This document shows, one piece after another, positions 6,833 through 14,412 of a stretch of DNA of 64,000 bases (positions are counted from its first letter, which is position 1; every line of letters begins with the position of its first letter). The DNA is taken from the NCBI GenBank assembly GCA_002633085.1, contig NSIV01000004.1, positions 62,001 to 126,000 of the forward strand, read 5' to 3'. Source of the DNA: Curvibacter sp. PD_MW3 (GTDB lineage Bacteria; Pseudomonadota; Gammaproteobacteria; Burkholderiales; Burkholderiaceae_C). The notes beneath the pieces were generated by a model. The model ran no database searches. It had not been told where the DNA came from and saw nothing but the letters and a program-made list of their open reading frames with translations. The translations under genes were made by a program, and so were the position numbers.

Positions 6833-7993
6833 ATGTTTCTTGAGGTCTCCCAGCTCCAGGTCCACTATCCCGGGCGCACCCAACCTGCCGTCAATGGCGT
6901 GTCTTTGGGACTGCACGCGGGTGACATCGGTGTGCTGATTGGCCCGTCCGGTTGCGGCAAAACCACCTTGCTGCGTGCGGTGGCGGGCCTGGAGCCTGTC
7001 ACGGGCGGCGACATCCGGCTCTCGGGCCAAGTGGTGAGCAGCCCCTCCAGCCAGTTGCCGCCGGAAGCCCGGCGCATCGGCATGGTGTTCCAGGACTACG
7101 CGCTGTTCCCCCATCTTGACGTCGGTCGCAATGTGGCTTTCGGCATCCATCAGTTGCCGGCAGCCGAGCGTGCAGCACGTGTCAAGGAAGTTCTGACACT
7201 GGTCGGGTTGGAAGGCAGCGAGCGCCGCTTCCCCCATGAACTGTCCGGTGGGCAGCAGCAGCGTGTTGCGCTGGCGCGCGCACTGGCGCCGCGCCCGCAG
7301 CTGCTGCTGCTGGACGAGCCCTTCTCCAACCTGGATGTCGATCTGCGCGAGCGCCTGGCGCATGAAGTGCGCAGCATCCTGAAAGCGGCCCAGGCCACGG
7401 CCCTGTTCGTCACACACGACCAATTGGAGGCCTTTGCCATCGGCGACACCATCGGCGTCATGCACGAAGGGCAGCTGCACCAGTGGGATGACGCCTACAC
7501 GCTGTACCACCGTCCGGCCACGCGCTTTGTGGCCGACTTCATCGGCCACGGCGTGTTTGCCCCGGCCACCATCCGTGAAGTCAACAATCAAATCGTGGTG
7601 CAGACCCCGCTCGGGGACCTGACCGATGTCGCCGAGTGCCCGCTGCCCTGCGCCTTTGCCGCCGGCGAATGCGATGTGCTGCTTCGTGCCGATGACATCG
7701 TGCACGACGACTCGGCACCGGTGAAAGCCGAGATCATCCGCAAGGCCTTTCGCGGCTCCGAATTCCTCTACACGCTGCGGCTGGAGAGCGGCCAGACCGT
7801 GCTGGCCCACGTGCCGAGCCACCACGACCACAAGCTTGGCGAGTGGATCGGCATCCGGCCGGAAGTCGACCACGTGGTGACTTTCAACCGCGCCTGCCCG
7901 ATCCGCCACAGCGAGCTGTGCCAGATGCCTTGTGCCAGCGCGGGGGGCCAGGCAAACTGCACCGTCACGATCACGCCTGCTCCAGCTGGCTGA
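6833..7993 (+). CDS. Iron-type ABC transporter ATP-binding protein (FbpC-like)
   Basis: A 386-residue ATPase with Walker A GPSGCGKTT, Q-loop VFQDYALFPH, signature LSGGQQQRVALARAL, Walker B LLLLDEPFSNLD and switch His VTHDQ. A C-terminal regulatory TOBE-like domain follows from about residue 240. Length and the FPHLDVGRNVAFG segment fit the FbpC/PotA group. The start ATGTTTCTTGAG directly precedes the nucleotide-binding fold; longer in-frame extensions would run into the divergent gene. It probably energises the divergent permease. Confidence 0.85.
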   Translation: MFLEVSQLQVHYPGRTQPAVNGVSLGLHAGDIGVLIGPSGCGKTTLLRAVAGLEPVTGGDIRLSGQVVSSPSSQLPPEARRIGMVFQDYALFPHLDVGRNVAFGIHQLPAAERAARVKEVLTLVGLEGSERRFPHELSGGQQQRVALARALAPRPQLLLLDEPFSNLDVDLRERLAHEVRSILKAAQATALFVTHDQLEAFAIGDTIGVMHEGQLHQWDDAYTLYHRPATRFVADFIGHGVFAPATIREVNNQIVVQTPLGDLTDVAECPLPCAFAAGECDVLLRADDIVHDDSAPVKAEIIRKAFRGSEFLYTLRLESGQTVLAHVPSHHDHKLGEWIGIRPEVDHVVTFNRACPIRHSELCQMPCASAGGQANCTVTITPAPAG

Positions 7994-7996
7994 AGG

Positions 7997-8770
7997 TCAG
8001 TCGGCCGGTGACAACTGGCGTAGCTGGTCGATGGTGGTGCGCACGTCCTCTGCCCAGGCGCGACGATCACGTCCCCCGGCTGTTTGCGGCTCACCAAAAA
8101 CGATCTGCACCGTGATGCCTTTCGAGCGAACCGTGCGCCAGACCGAGCCGAGCAGGGTGTCGTCACCGACGTAGCAAGGTGCCAGGCTGCGCTGCCCGGT
8201 GTGCGTGTTCAGAAATTGCAGGGCGACGGGCTGCACCGGCGCCTGCGCGGTGATCGCCGCTTGCAACAGATTGGCATGAAAAGGCAGCAGGTGCTCGCCA
8301 TCGCTGGTGGTCCCTTCCGGGAACACCGCCAGCACATCGCCAGCGCGCAGACTGTCGGCCATGTGATGCACCACGCGCATGGCGTCTCGGCGGGACTCGC
8401 GCTCGATGAACAGGGTTCCGACGCCAGAGGCCAGTGCGCCGATGAGCGGCCATTTCTTGACATCGGCCTTGGACACAAAGCGGCAATAGCGCGCCGCATG
8501 CAAGGAGGTGATGTCCAGCCAGGAGATGTGATTGGCAACCAGCAGCACCGGCCCCTGCTCGGCCGGCGTGCCCTTCAGCACCAGCCGGATGCCGAGACGC
8601 GCCAACATCTCGCGCGACCAGACCTGGACCCGGATTTCCTTCTGCTCCTGCGACAGGCGCGGGAAACGGAACAGGATGGTCAGCAGCCCGACCAGGATGT
8701 GAAGCAGGGCACGCCACAAGCGCCAGACGGCGCGCCATCGTGAGGCCGGCTGCTCAGTCCTGGAACGCAA
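7997..8770 (-). CDS. 1-acyl-glycerol-3-phosphate acyltransferase family (PlsC-like)
   Basis: A membrane-associated acyltransferase of about 257 residues, with one N-terminal hydrophobic segment (ALLHILVGLLTILF). It has the catalytic HX4D motif in NHISWLD and the acceptor-binding motif FPEGTTSDG, as in PlsC-type enzymes that acylate lysophosphatidate. It overlaps the 3' end of the dihydroorotase-like gene, so the two are likely co-transcribed. The start is uncertain: no ATG precedes the domain, and I chose TTG at 8770; GTG at 8779 or a TTG further in are alternatives. It may instead act on ornithine lipid or another lyso-lipid. Confidence 0.8.
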   Translation of the reverse strand: MRSRTEQPASRWRAVWRLWRALLHILVGLLTILFRFPRLSQEQKEIRVQVWSREMLARLGIRLVLKGTPAEQGPVLLVANHISWLDITSLHAARYCRFVSKADVKKWPLIGALASGVGTLFIERESRRDAMRVVHHMADSLRAGDVLAVFPEGTTSDGEHLLPFHANLLQAAITAQAPVQPVALQFLNTHTGQRSLAPCYVGDDTLLGSVWRTVRSKGITVQIVFGEPQTAGGRDRRAWAEDVRTTIDQLRQLSPAD

Positions 8771-10046
8771 TCTGCCCACCCACGATGGTGCAGCGCACCC
8801 GCCCTGGCAGCTCGTAGCCGGAGAACGGGGTGTGCTTGCCCTGGCTGCGCAGCATGTCAGGCTGCACCACCCATTCGGTCTGCGGATCGAAGACACAGAC
8901 GTCAGCCACCCCACCTGTCACCAGTTGGCCGGCACTCACTTGCAGCGTCCCCAAGGCATTGCCGAGCACGCGCGCCGGTTCACTGGTCAGCACCGCCAGG
9001 GCACGCGTCAGGCCCACGCCGCTTTCCTGTCCCCACTTGAGGGCCAGGCTCAGCAACAGCTCGACGCCGGTAGCACCCGGCTCGCTTTCAGCAAACGGCA
9101 GCGCCTTGGCATCCTCGTCCACCGGCGTGTGGTCTGACACCAGTGCATCGATGGTGCCGTCGGCCAGGCCTTCACGCAGAGCTTCGCGATCGGCCTGCTG
9201 GCGCAGCGGCGGGTTCAGCCGCATGCGGCTGTCAAAGTAGCCGATGTCGGTGTCCGTCAGGTGCAGCGAATTGATGCTGACATCGCAGGTCAAGGGCAAT
9301 CCTTCGTCCTTGGCCTGACGCACCAACGCCACGCCGGCGGCACTGCTGATGCGGCACAGGTGCACCCGCGCCCCGGTGGTGCGCATGAGCTCGAAAATGG
9401 TCTGCATGGCAATGACTTCGGCCGCCACCGGCACGCCGGACAGGCCCATGCGCGTGGCCAGCGCGCCGCTGGCCGCCACGCCCTGCCCCAGGTAGTAATC
9501 CTGCGGGCGCAGCCAGACCGCGTAGTCAAAGGTGCTGGCGTACTGCATGGCACGCTGCAGCACCTGTGTGTTGACGAGTGGCACATCGGCCTGGCCGAAG
9601 GCCACACAACCGGATTCGGTCAACTCCACCATCTCGGTCAGCACTTCACCCTGCAGGTTGCGCGTCAGCGCCCCTTGCGGGAAGACGCGCGCCTGATGCA
9701 GCTTCTCGGCACGGAACTTGAGCATCTCGACCAACCCCGGCTCGTCCAGCACCGGATCGGTGTCGGGCGGGCAGACCAGGCTGGTCACACCACCGGCAAC
9801 GGTGGCCGCCATCTCGGATTCCAGCATGCCCTCGTGCTCGTGGCCCGGCTCGCGCAGGCGCAGTGCCAGATCCATCAGGCCGGGAGCAACAATGCAGCCT
9901 GAGGCGTCAACCGTGCGGTTGGGCGCGAAATCGGCCGGCGCACTGCCGATGGCGATGATGCGGCCGGCCGCGATGGCCACGTCGGCGATTTCATCGCGGT
10001 TGCTGGCAGGGTCGATCACCCGGCCGTTCTTGATCAGTACTTTCAT
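8754..10046 (-). CDS. pyrC': Non-catalytic dihydroorotase-like subunit (PyrC')
   Basis: A 430-residue amidohydrolase-fold protein beginning MKVLIKNGRVIDP. The usual zinc-binding motif D-x-H-x-H-x-R-E-P-G is replaced by D-L-A-L-R-L-R-E-P-G, so both metal-binding histidines are lost. The later SDHTPVDEDAK segment remains. This is the pattern of the inactive PyrC' proteins, which in Pseudomonas assemble with aspartate carbamoyltransferase. pyrB lies directly upstream in the same direction. An active dihydroorotase should therefore be encoded elsewhere. The start ATG 10046 follows a purine-rich AAGAAG. A repeat element separates it from pyrB. Confidence 0.88.
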   Translation of the reverse strand: MKVLIKNGRVIDPASNRDEIADVAIAAGRIIAIGSAPADFAPNRTVDASGCIVAPGLMDLALRLREPGHEHEGMLESEMAATVAGGVTSLVCPPDTDPVLDEPGLVEMLKFRAEKLHQARVFPQGALTRNLQGEVLTEMVELTESGCVAFGQADVPLVNTQVLQRAMQYASTFDYAVWLRPQDYYLGQGVAASGALATRMGLSGVPVAAEVIAMQTIFELMRTTGARVHLCRISSAAGVALVRQAKDEGLPLTCDVSINSLHLTDTDIGYFDSRMRLNPPLRQQADREALREGLADGTIDALVSDHTPVDEDAKALPFAESEPGATGVELLLSLALKWGQESGVGLTRALAVLTSEPARVLGNALGTLQVSAGQLVTGGVADVCVFDPQTEWVVQPDMLRSQGKHTPFSGYELPGRVRCTIVGGQIAFQD

Positions 10047-10107
10047 CTTCTTAGCTCCACAGCCCGGCGCACAACGCTTGGCGCACCACAAGACCAAATC
10101 GGGAAGC

Positions 10108-10195
10108 GTCGTGGAACCGGCTCTGCCGGGCCACTGACGCTGCCCCCTTGAGGGGGGTGGCGTAGCGACACACCGTGTCGCGCAGCCAGGGGGTG
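10108..10195 (+). repeat. REP-like repeat, family 1, copy 1
   Basis: About 88 bases between pyrB and pyrC'. Blocks in order: GTGGAACCGGC-N3-GCCGG, GCCACTG, TGCCCCCTTGAGGGGGG, TGGCGTAGCGACAC, then GCAGCCAGGGGGTG. Copies 2 (12174-12262) and 3 (58547-58620) share the block order. Three small hairpins can form (CCGGC/GCCGG, CCCCC/GGGGG, GCGACAC/GTGTCGC). Confidence 0.8.
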
Positions 10196-10196
10196 T

Positions 10197-11159
10197 TCAT
10201 GCCTCATTCCCGGCAACGATGCTCATCACCGCCATGCGCACCGCAATGCCAAAGGTCACCTGCGGCAGGATCACGCTCTGCTTGCCATCCACCACGGCCG
10301 AGTCGATCTCGACACCACGGTTGATCGGGCCCGGATGCATCACGATGGCATCGGGCTTGGCCAGTTGCAGCTTCTCGGGCGTCAGGCCATAACTCTTGAA
10401 AAACTCCTGCGACGAGGGCAGCAGTGCGCCGCTCATGCGTTCGTTCTGCAACCGCAGCATGATGATGACGTCACAGCCCTTGATGCCTTCTTCCAGCGTG
10501 TGGCACACGCGCACGCCCATCGGCGCCATGTTGGCCGGCACCAGCGTCTTCGGCCCCACCACGCGCACCTCGGCGCAACCCAGGGTGGTGAGCGCATGGA
10601 TGTCGGAGCGCGCCACGCGTGAGTGCAGCACGTCGCCGACGATGGCCACCGTCAGGTTGGAAAAGTCCTTCTTGTAGTGCCGGATGGTGTACATGTCCAG
10701 CAGGCCCTGCGTCGGGTGCGCATGACGACCGTCGCCGGCATTGATGACGTGCACATGCGGCGCCACATGCTGGGCGATCAGGTAAGGGGCGCCGGATTCG
10801 CTGTGGCGTACGACAAAGAGGTCGGCCGCCATGGCGCTCAGGTTGGCGATGGTGTCCAGCAGCGACTCACCCTTGGAGGCGGAGGAGCGGGCGATATCGA
10901 GGTTGATCACGTCGGCCGAGAGGCGCTTGGCGGCGATCTCGAAAGTGGTGCGGGTGCGCGTGGAGTTCTCGAAGAACAAGTTGAACACGCTCTTGCCGCG
11001 CAGCAGCGGCACCTTCTTGACCTCGCGGTCGCTAACGCTGACGAAATTGGCCGCCGTGTCGAGAATGTGCGTCAGGATGTCCTTTGACAGCCCTTCGGTT
11101 GACAACAGGTGGATCAGCTCGCCGTTCTTGTTGAGTTGGGGATTGCGTTTGTAAAGCAT
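10197..11159 (-). CDS. pyrB: Aspartate carbamoyltransferase catalytic subunit
   Basis: A 320-residue enzyme of pyrimidine synthesis, condensing carbamoyl phosphate with aspartate. The carbamoyl-phosphate loop [12 protein letters not shown] and the [11 protein letters not shown] motif are present, along with [13 protein letters not shown] and the C-terminal [12 protein letters not shown]. The gene follows pyrR and precedes pyrC', the order expected for class A ATCase holoenzymes made of PyrB and PyrC'. No pyrI-like regulatory subunit is nearby. Translation starts at ATG 11159. Confidence 0.96.
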   Translation of the reverse strand: MLYKRNPQLNKNGELIHLLSTEGLSKDILTHILDTAANFVSVSDREVKKVPLLRGKSVFNLFFENSTRTRTTFEIAAKRLSADVINLDIARSSASKGESLLDTIANLSAMAADLFVVRHSESGAPYLIAQHVAPHVHVINAGDGRHAHPTQGLLDMYTIRHYKKDFSNLTVAIVGDVLHSRVARSDIHALTTLGCAEVRVVGPKTLVPANMAPMGVRVCHTLEEGIKGCDVIIMLRLQNERMSGALLPSSQEFFKSYGLTPEKLQLAKPDAIVMHPGPINRGVEIDSAVVDGKQSVILPQVTFGIAVRMAVMSIVAGNEA

Positions 11160-11220
11160 GGTCGTGTCTTGGGCTGGGCTTGTCAGTGCGGGCTGTTCCT
11201 GTCGTGTGCCAACGGTGGCC

Positions 11221-11718
11221 TCACGCAGCCTCCACTTTGAAGCTGAAGTTACCTTGATCGTTGCGTGCCAGGGCCAGTGACTGATCTGTCGGCAGCGTCA
11301 CCCGTGCCGCGGCAAAGTCCGGCTGGATCGGCAACTGGCGACCACCGCGGTCCACCATCACCGCCAGCTGAATGCTGGCCGGACGCCCGTAGTCGAACAG
11401 TTCGTTGATCACAGCGCGGATGGTGCGACCGGTGTAGAGCACATCGTCAAGCAGCAGGATCTGTGCCTCGTTGACGTCGAAAGGCAGCACCGTCTGGCCG
11501 CCGGCAGCCAGCCCCCGGCGCGCAAAGTCATCGCGGTGCATGGCCGAGGAGATGAGGCCTGGTTCGCCCGGCAGGCCCAGGTCACGCTGCAACCGCTCCA
11601 CCAGCCAGGCGCCGCCCGAGGTCACGCCCACCAGCCGGGTCTTGGCATTGCAAAGTCCCCGGACACCGCGCAGCAGTTCGCGGTACAGCGCTTCTGCATC
11701 CAATACCAGTGTGCTCAT
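11221..11718 (-). CDS. pyrR: Bifunctional pyr operon regulator / uracil phosphoribosyltransferase
   Basis: A 165-residue phosphoribosyltransferase-fold protein with the PRPP-binding motif [16 protein letters not shown] and the substrate segment RDDFARRG. In Gram-positive bacteria PyrR binds pyr mRNA; in proteobacteria its role is less clear. I saw no PyrR-type attenuator in the 61 bases before pyrB. Its start overlaps the ruvX stop by four bases (ATGA), so it is coupled to the upstream gene. Confidence 0.92.
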   Translation of the reverse strand: MSTLVLDAEALYRELLRGVRGLCNAKTRLVGVTSGGAWLVERLQRDLGLPGEPGLISSAMHRDDFARRGLAAGGQTVLPFDVNEAQILLLDDVLYTGRTIRAVINELFDYGRPASIQLAVMVDRGGRQLPIQPDFAAARVTLPTDQSLALARNDQGNFSFKVEAA

Positions 11719-12134
11719 GCCATCGTCCTCAAAAACTGTTCCAGAATGATGCAGGCCGCGCCGGCATCGGCATCCTTGGCGCCATCGGCCAGGGCTTCGG
11801 TCGTACTGTAGCGCTCGTCAACCTCGTAGACCGGCAGACCAAAACGCCCACGCAACTGGCGCGCAAACTTCTGCGCCCGAACCGTATTCTCGTGCGGTGC
11901 GCCATCAGGGTGAAAAGGGACACCGACCACCAGGGCGTCGGGCTGCCACTCCTTGAGCAGGGCTGCGACCTTGTCGAAGCGCGCGTCGCCTTCGGCCCGT
12001 ATCGTCGGACGTGGCTGGGCTTGGCGCAGCATCCGGTTGCCCACGGCCACACCAGTGCGCTTGAGACCGAAATCTAAAGCCAAAAAGGTTTGCAACTCAG
12101 CAGGCACGACCGTCATCTGTGCTGCCGTATTCAT
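11715..12134 (-). CDS. ruvX: Putative pre-16S rRNA nuclease / RuvX (YqgF) resolvase-fold protein
   Basis: A 139-residue RNase H-fold protein with FLALDFGLKRTGVAVGN at the N-terminal strand, VVGVPFHPDGAPHENT, and the conserved VDERYSTTEA near the end. E. coli YqgF processes the 16S rRNA 5' end; other members have been proposed as Holliday junction resolvases. ATG 12134 was chosen because upstream extension enters the repeat element; ATG 12116 is also possible. It lies between yqgE and pyrR in one leftward operon. Confidence 0.9.
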   Translation of the reverse strand: MNTAAQMTVVPAELQTFLALDFGLKRTGVAVGNRMLRQAQPRPTIRAEGDARFDKVAALLKEWQPDALVVGVPFHPDGAPHENTVRAQKFARQLRGRFGLPVYEVDERYSTTEALADGAKDADAGAACIILEQFLRTMA

Positions 12135-12173
12135 GTCAGTGCCGTTCCCGTACCGATCACGCAAACCGCGGAA

Positions 12174-12262
12174 CGCCGTGGAACCGGCTTTGCCGGTCCA
12201 CTGGCGTTGCCCCCTGCAAGGGGGGTGGCGTAGCGACACGCAGTGCGCGAAGCCTGGGGGTG
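12174..12262 (+). repeat. REP-like repeat, family 1, copy 2
   Basis: Located between yqgE and ruvX. It has the same block order and orientation as copy 1: GTGGAACCGGC-N3-GCCGG, CCACTGGCGTTG, CCCCCTGCAAGGGGGG, TGGCGTAGCGACACG, then GCCTGGGGGTG. It takes up most of the gap between the two genes. Confidence 0.8.
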
Positions 12263-12267
12263 CTCCA

Positions 12268-12867
12268 TCATGCATGCCCCGCTTCAGGCGACAGCATCCA
12301 AGCCTGCAGGCCGAGCAAGGACAGTGCCTTGTCGTAGCGCTGGGCCACCGGGGTCTCGAAGATCACGGCCAGATCGGCATCGACCGTCAGCCAGCTGTTC
12401 TCGCCGATTTCTGACTCCAGCTGGCCTTCACCCCAAGCAGAATAGCCGAGCGACACCAGCACACGGCGCGGCCCGCCGCCGGTCGACAGCGCTTCCAGCA
12501 CATCGCGCGAAGTGGTCATCTCCAGCCCGCCCGGGATGACCATGGTGGAGGAATAAACCGGGTCGTTGGACTCGGCCTTCTGCGGCAGGATGGCCTCGTG
12601 CAGCACAAAACCGCGCTCGGTCTGCACCGGCCCGCCTTGGAAAACCGGCTCGTCCTTCAGGTCGGTGCGCCCCAGCGGCAGATCGACCTTGTCGAACAGA
12701 CTTTGCAGTTTGATATCGCTGGGTTTGTTGATCACCAGTCCGAGCGCCCCGCGTTCGCTGTGCTCACAGAGGTAGACCACGCTTTTGGAAAAAGTCGCAT
12801 CTGCCAGTCCGGGCATTGCAATCAGGAAATGATTCGTGAGGTTGATAGGTGCAGAATCATCGGACAT
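12268..12867 (-). CDS. yqgE: UPF0301 family protein YqgE/AlgH
   Basis: A 199-residue cytoplasmic protein matching the YqgE/AlgH family: NHFLIAMPGLADATFSKSVV near the N-terminus, CEHSERGALGLVINKP, FQGGPVQTERGFVLH, and GYSAWGEGQLESEI. The biochemical role is not established; the pairing with ruvX is widespread in proteobacteria. It starts at ATG 12867, only 21 bases from the divergent photolyase gene. Confidence 0.93.
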   Translation of the reverse strand: MSDDSAPINLTNHFLIAMPGLADATFSKSVVYLCEHSERGALGLVINKPSDIKLQSLFDKVDLPLGRTDLKDEPVFQGGPVQTERGFVLHEAILPQKAESNDPVYSSTMVIPGGLEMTTSRDVLEALSTGGGPRRVLVSLGYSAWGEGQLESEIGENSWLTVDADLAVIFETPVAQRYDKALSLLGLQAWMLSPEAGHA

Positions 12868-12888
12868 TGTTTGATTTTAGCGGCGATC

Positions 12889-14358
12889 ATGCCAAAACCC
12901 TTTGATTCCGGCCTAGTGTGGTTCCGGCGCGATCTGCGCACCGACGACAACAGCGCCTTGTGCCTGGCCTTGCAGCAATGCCAGAAGGTTTACTGCGCCT
13001 TCATCTTCGATCGCGACATTCTCGACCCGCTGCCCAGAGCGGACCGCCGTGTCGAGTTCATTCAAGCCTCCCTGGTTGAGTTGGATGCGAGTCTGCGCTC
13101 ACTGGCGGCCAAACCGGAGGCTGGTCTGATCGTGCGCTACGGTGTGGCCAGCGAGCTGATCCCGGCACTGGCGCAGGAGTTGCGGGTACAGGCCGTGTTT
13201 GCCGCCCATGACTACGAACCCCAGGCCATGGCACGTGATGCCCGGGTCCGCGGCAAGCTGGCCAGCCTGGGTATTGCCCTGCACACCTGCAAGGACCACG
13301 TCATCTTCGAAGGGCGCGAGGTCCTGACCAAAACCGGCACGCCTTATGGCGTCTTCACCCCCTACCTGCGCAGTTGGCTCGACAGGCTTCAGCACCACCC
13401 GGTGCGCATCCAAGACCCGGCACCACTGGCCTCGGCCCTGGCTGCGCGCCCAGCCGGGTTTCATCAGGCCGTACCGACACTGCATGAACTCGGCTTCGAG
13501 AAGACCAACCTGGCGGAGCTGCGCATCCCGACCGGCACCAGTGGTGCCCGCCAGTTGTTCGAGGGTTTCTTCGAGCGCATGGATCAGTACCATGAGACCC
13601 GCGACTTTCCAGCCGTCAAGGGGCCGAGCTACCTGGGCGTCCATCTGCGGTTCGGCACCGTCTCGATTCGCAAGCTGGTCGCCACGGCACTGCAAAGCAG
13701 CATCGCCGGCAGCCGCGGTGCCACGGTCTGGTTGAATGAACTGGTTTGGCGCGAGTTCTACTTCCAGATTCTGGCCAACTTCCCGCACGTCTGCAGCGGC
13801 GCCTTCAAGCCCGAGTACGACGCCATTGCCTGGGAGCGCGGGCCGCATGCCAAGTCGCTCTTCCAGTCCTGGTGCGAAGGGCGCACCGGCTACCCCCTGG
13901 TGGATGCGGCCATGGCCCAGCTCAACCAGACCGGTTACATGCACAACCGCTTGCGCATGGTGGCCGGCAGTTTTCTGGTGAAGGACCTCGGCATCGACTG
14001 GCGCTGGGGGGAAAGCTATTTTGCGGAAAAACTGAACGATTTCGACCTGGCCGCCAACAACGGCGGCTGGCAATGGGTCGCCTCCAGCGGCTGCGATGCA
14101 CAGCCCTGGTTCCGCATCTTCAACCCGGTGAGTCAGAGCGAAAAATTCGACCCGGAGGGCAAGTTCATCCGCCGCTACCTGCCACAACTGGCAGCCCTGC
14201 CCACGACGGCGCTGCATGCACCATGGAAAGCCCGCCCGCTGGAGTTGAGCAGTGCCGGCGTCGAACTGGGGGGCAACTACCCGCAGCCTCTGGTGATGCA
14301 CGACGAAGCGCGCGCCCGGACCCTGCAGCGTTATGCCGTGGTCAAGAAGTCGCCCTGA
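12889..14358 (+). CDS. phrB: Deoxyribodipyrimidine photolyase (class I, CPD type)
   Basis: A 489-residue light-dependent DNA repair enzyme. The N-terminal alpha/beta antenna domain begins WFRRDLRTDDNSALCLAL. The C-terminal FAD domain shows LNELVWREFYFQIL, GRTGYPLVDAAMAQLNQTGY, MHNRLRMVAGSFLVKDL, the cofactor segment DFDLAANNGGWQWVASSGCD and the FNPVSQSEKFDPEG motif. It repairs cyclobutane pyrimidine dimers by electron transfer from reduced FAD. The start ATG 12889 fits the family N-terminus; longer frames run antisense into yqgE. A small repeat follows the stop codon. Confidence 0.94.
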   Translation: MPKPFDSGLVWFRRDLRTDDNSALCLALQQCQKVYCAFIFDRDILDPLPRADRRVEFIQASLVELDASLRSLAAKPEAGLIVRYGVASELIPALAQELRVQAVFAAHDYEPQAMARDARVRGKLASLGIALHTCKDHVIFEGREVLTKTGTPYGVFTPYLRSWLDRLQHHPVRIQDPAPLASALAARPAGFHQAVPTLHELGFEKTNLAELRIPTGTSGARQLFEGFFERMDQYHETRDFPAVKGPSYLGVHLRFGTVSIRKLVATALQSSIAGSRGATVWLNELVWREFYFQILANFPHVCSGAFKPEYDAIAWERGPHAKSLFQSWCEGRTGYPLVDAAMAQLNQTGYMHNRLRMVAGSFLVKDLGIDWRWGESYFAEKLNDFDLAANNGGWQWVASSGCDAQPWFRIFNPVSQSEKFDPEGKFIRRYLPQLAALPTTALHAPWKARPLELSSAGVELGGNYPQPLVMHDEARARTLQRYAVVKKSP

Positions 14359-14402
14359 TTGCTATTATTTTCATAGCGAGTGGCGCCGTATTTACGGGGT
14401 CA
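14359..14402 (+). repeat. Mini-repeat, family 2, copy 1
   Basis: TTGCTATTATTTTCATAGC (hairpin GCTAT-N7-ATAGC) immediately after the phrB stop, then a GCGAGTGGCGCC segment and a GGGGTCAAAT end. It resembles copies at 26435 and 27401. It fills the gap between convergent phrB and chpA and may help terminate both. Confidence 0.55.
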
Positions 14403-14412
14403 AATGACAAAA

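Noticed and set aside
11160..11220. PyrR-type attenuator before pyrB
   Set aside because: The 61-base gap has no terminator or anti-antiterminator hairpin.
12135..12275. N-terminal extension of ruvX
   Set aside because: The extra codons translate repeat family 1 sequence and precede the conserved LALDFG start region.
13099..14301. 400-codon open frame antisense to phrB
   Set aside because: It mirrors conserved photolyase codons and has no domain or ribosome-binding site.
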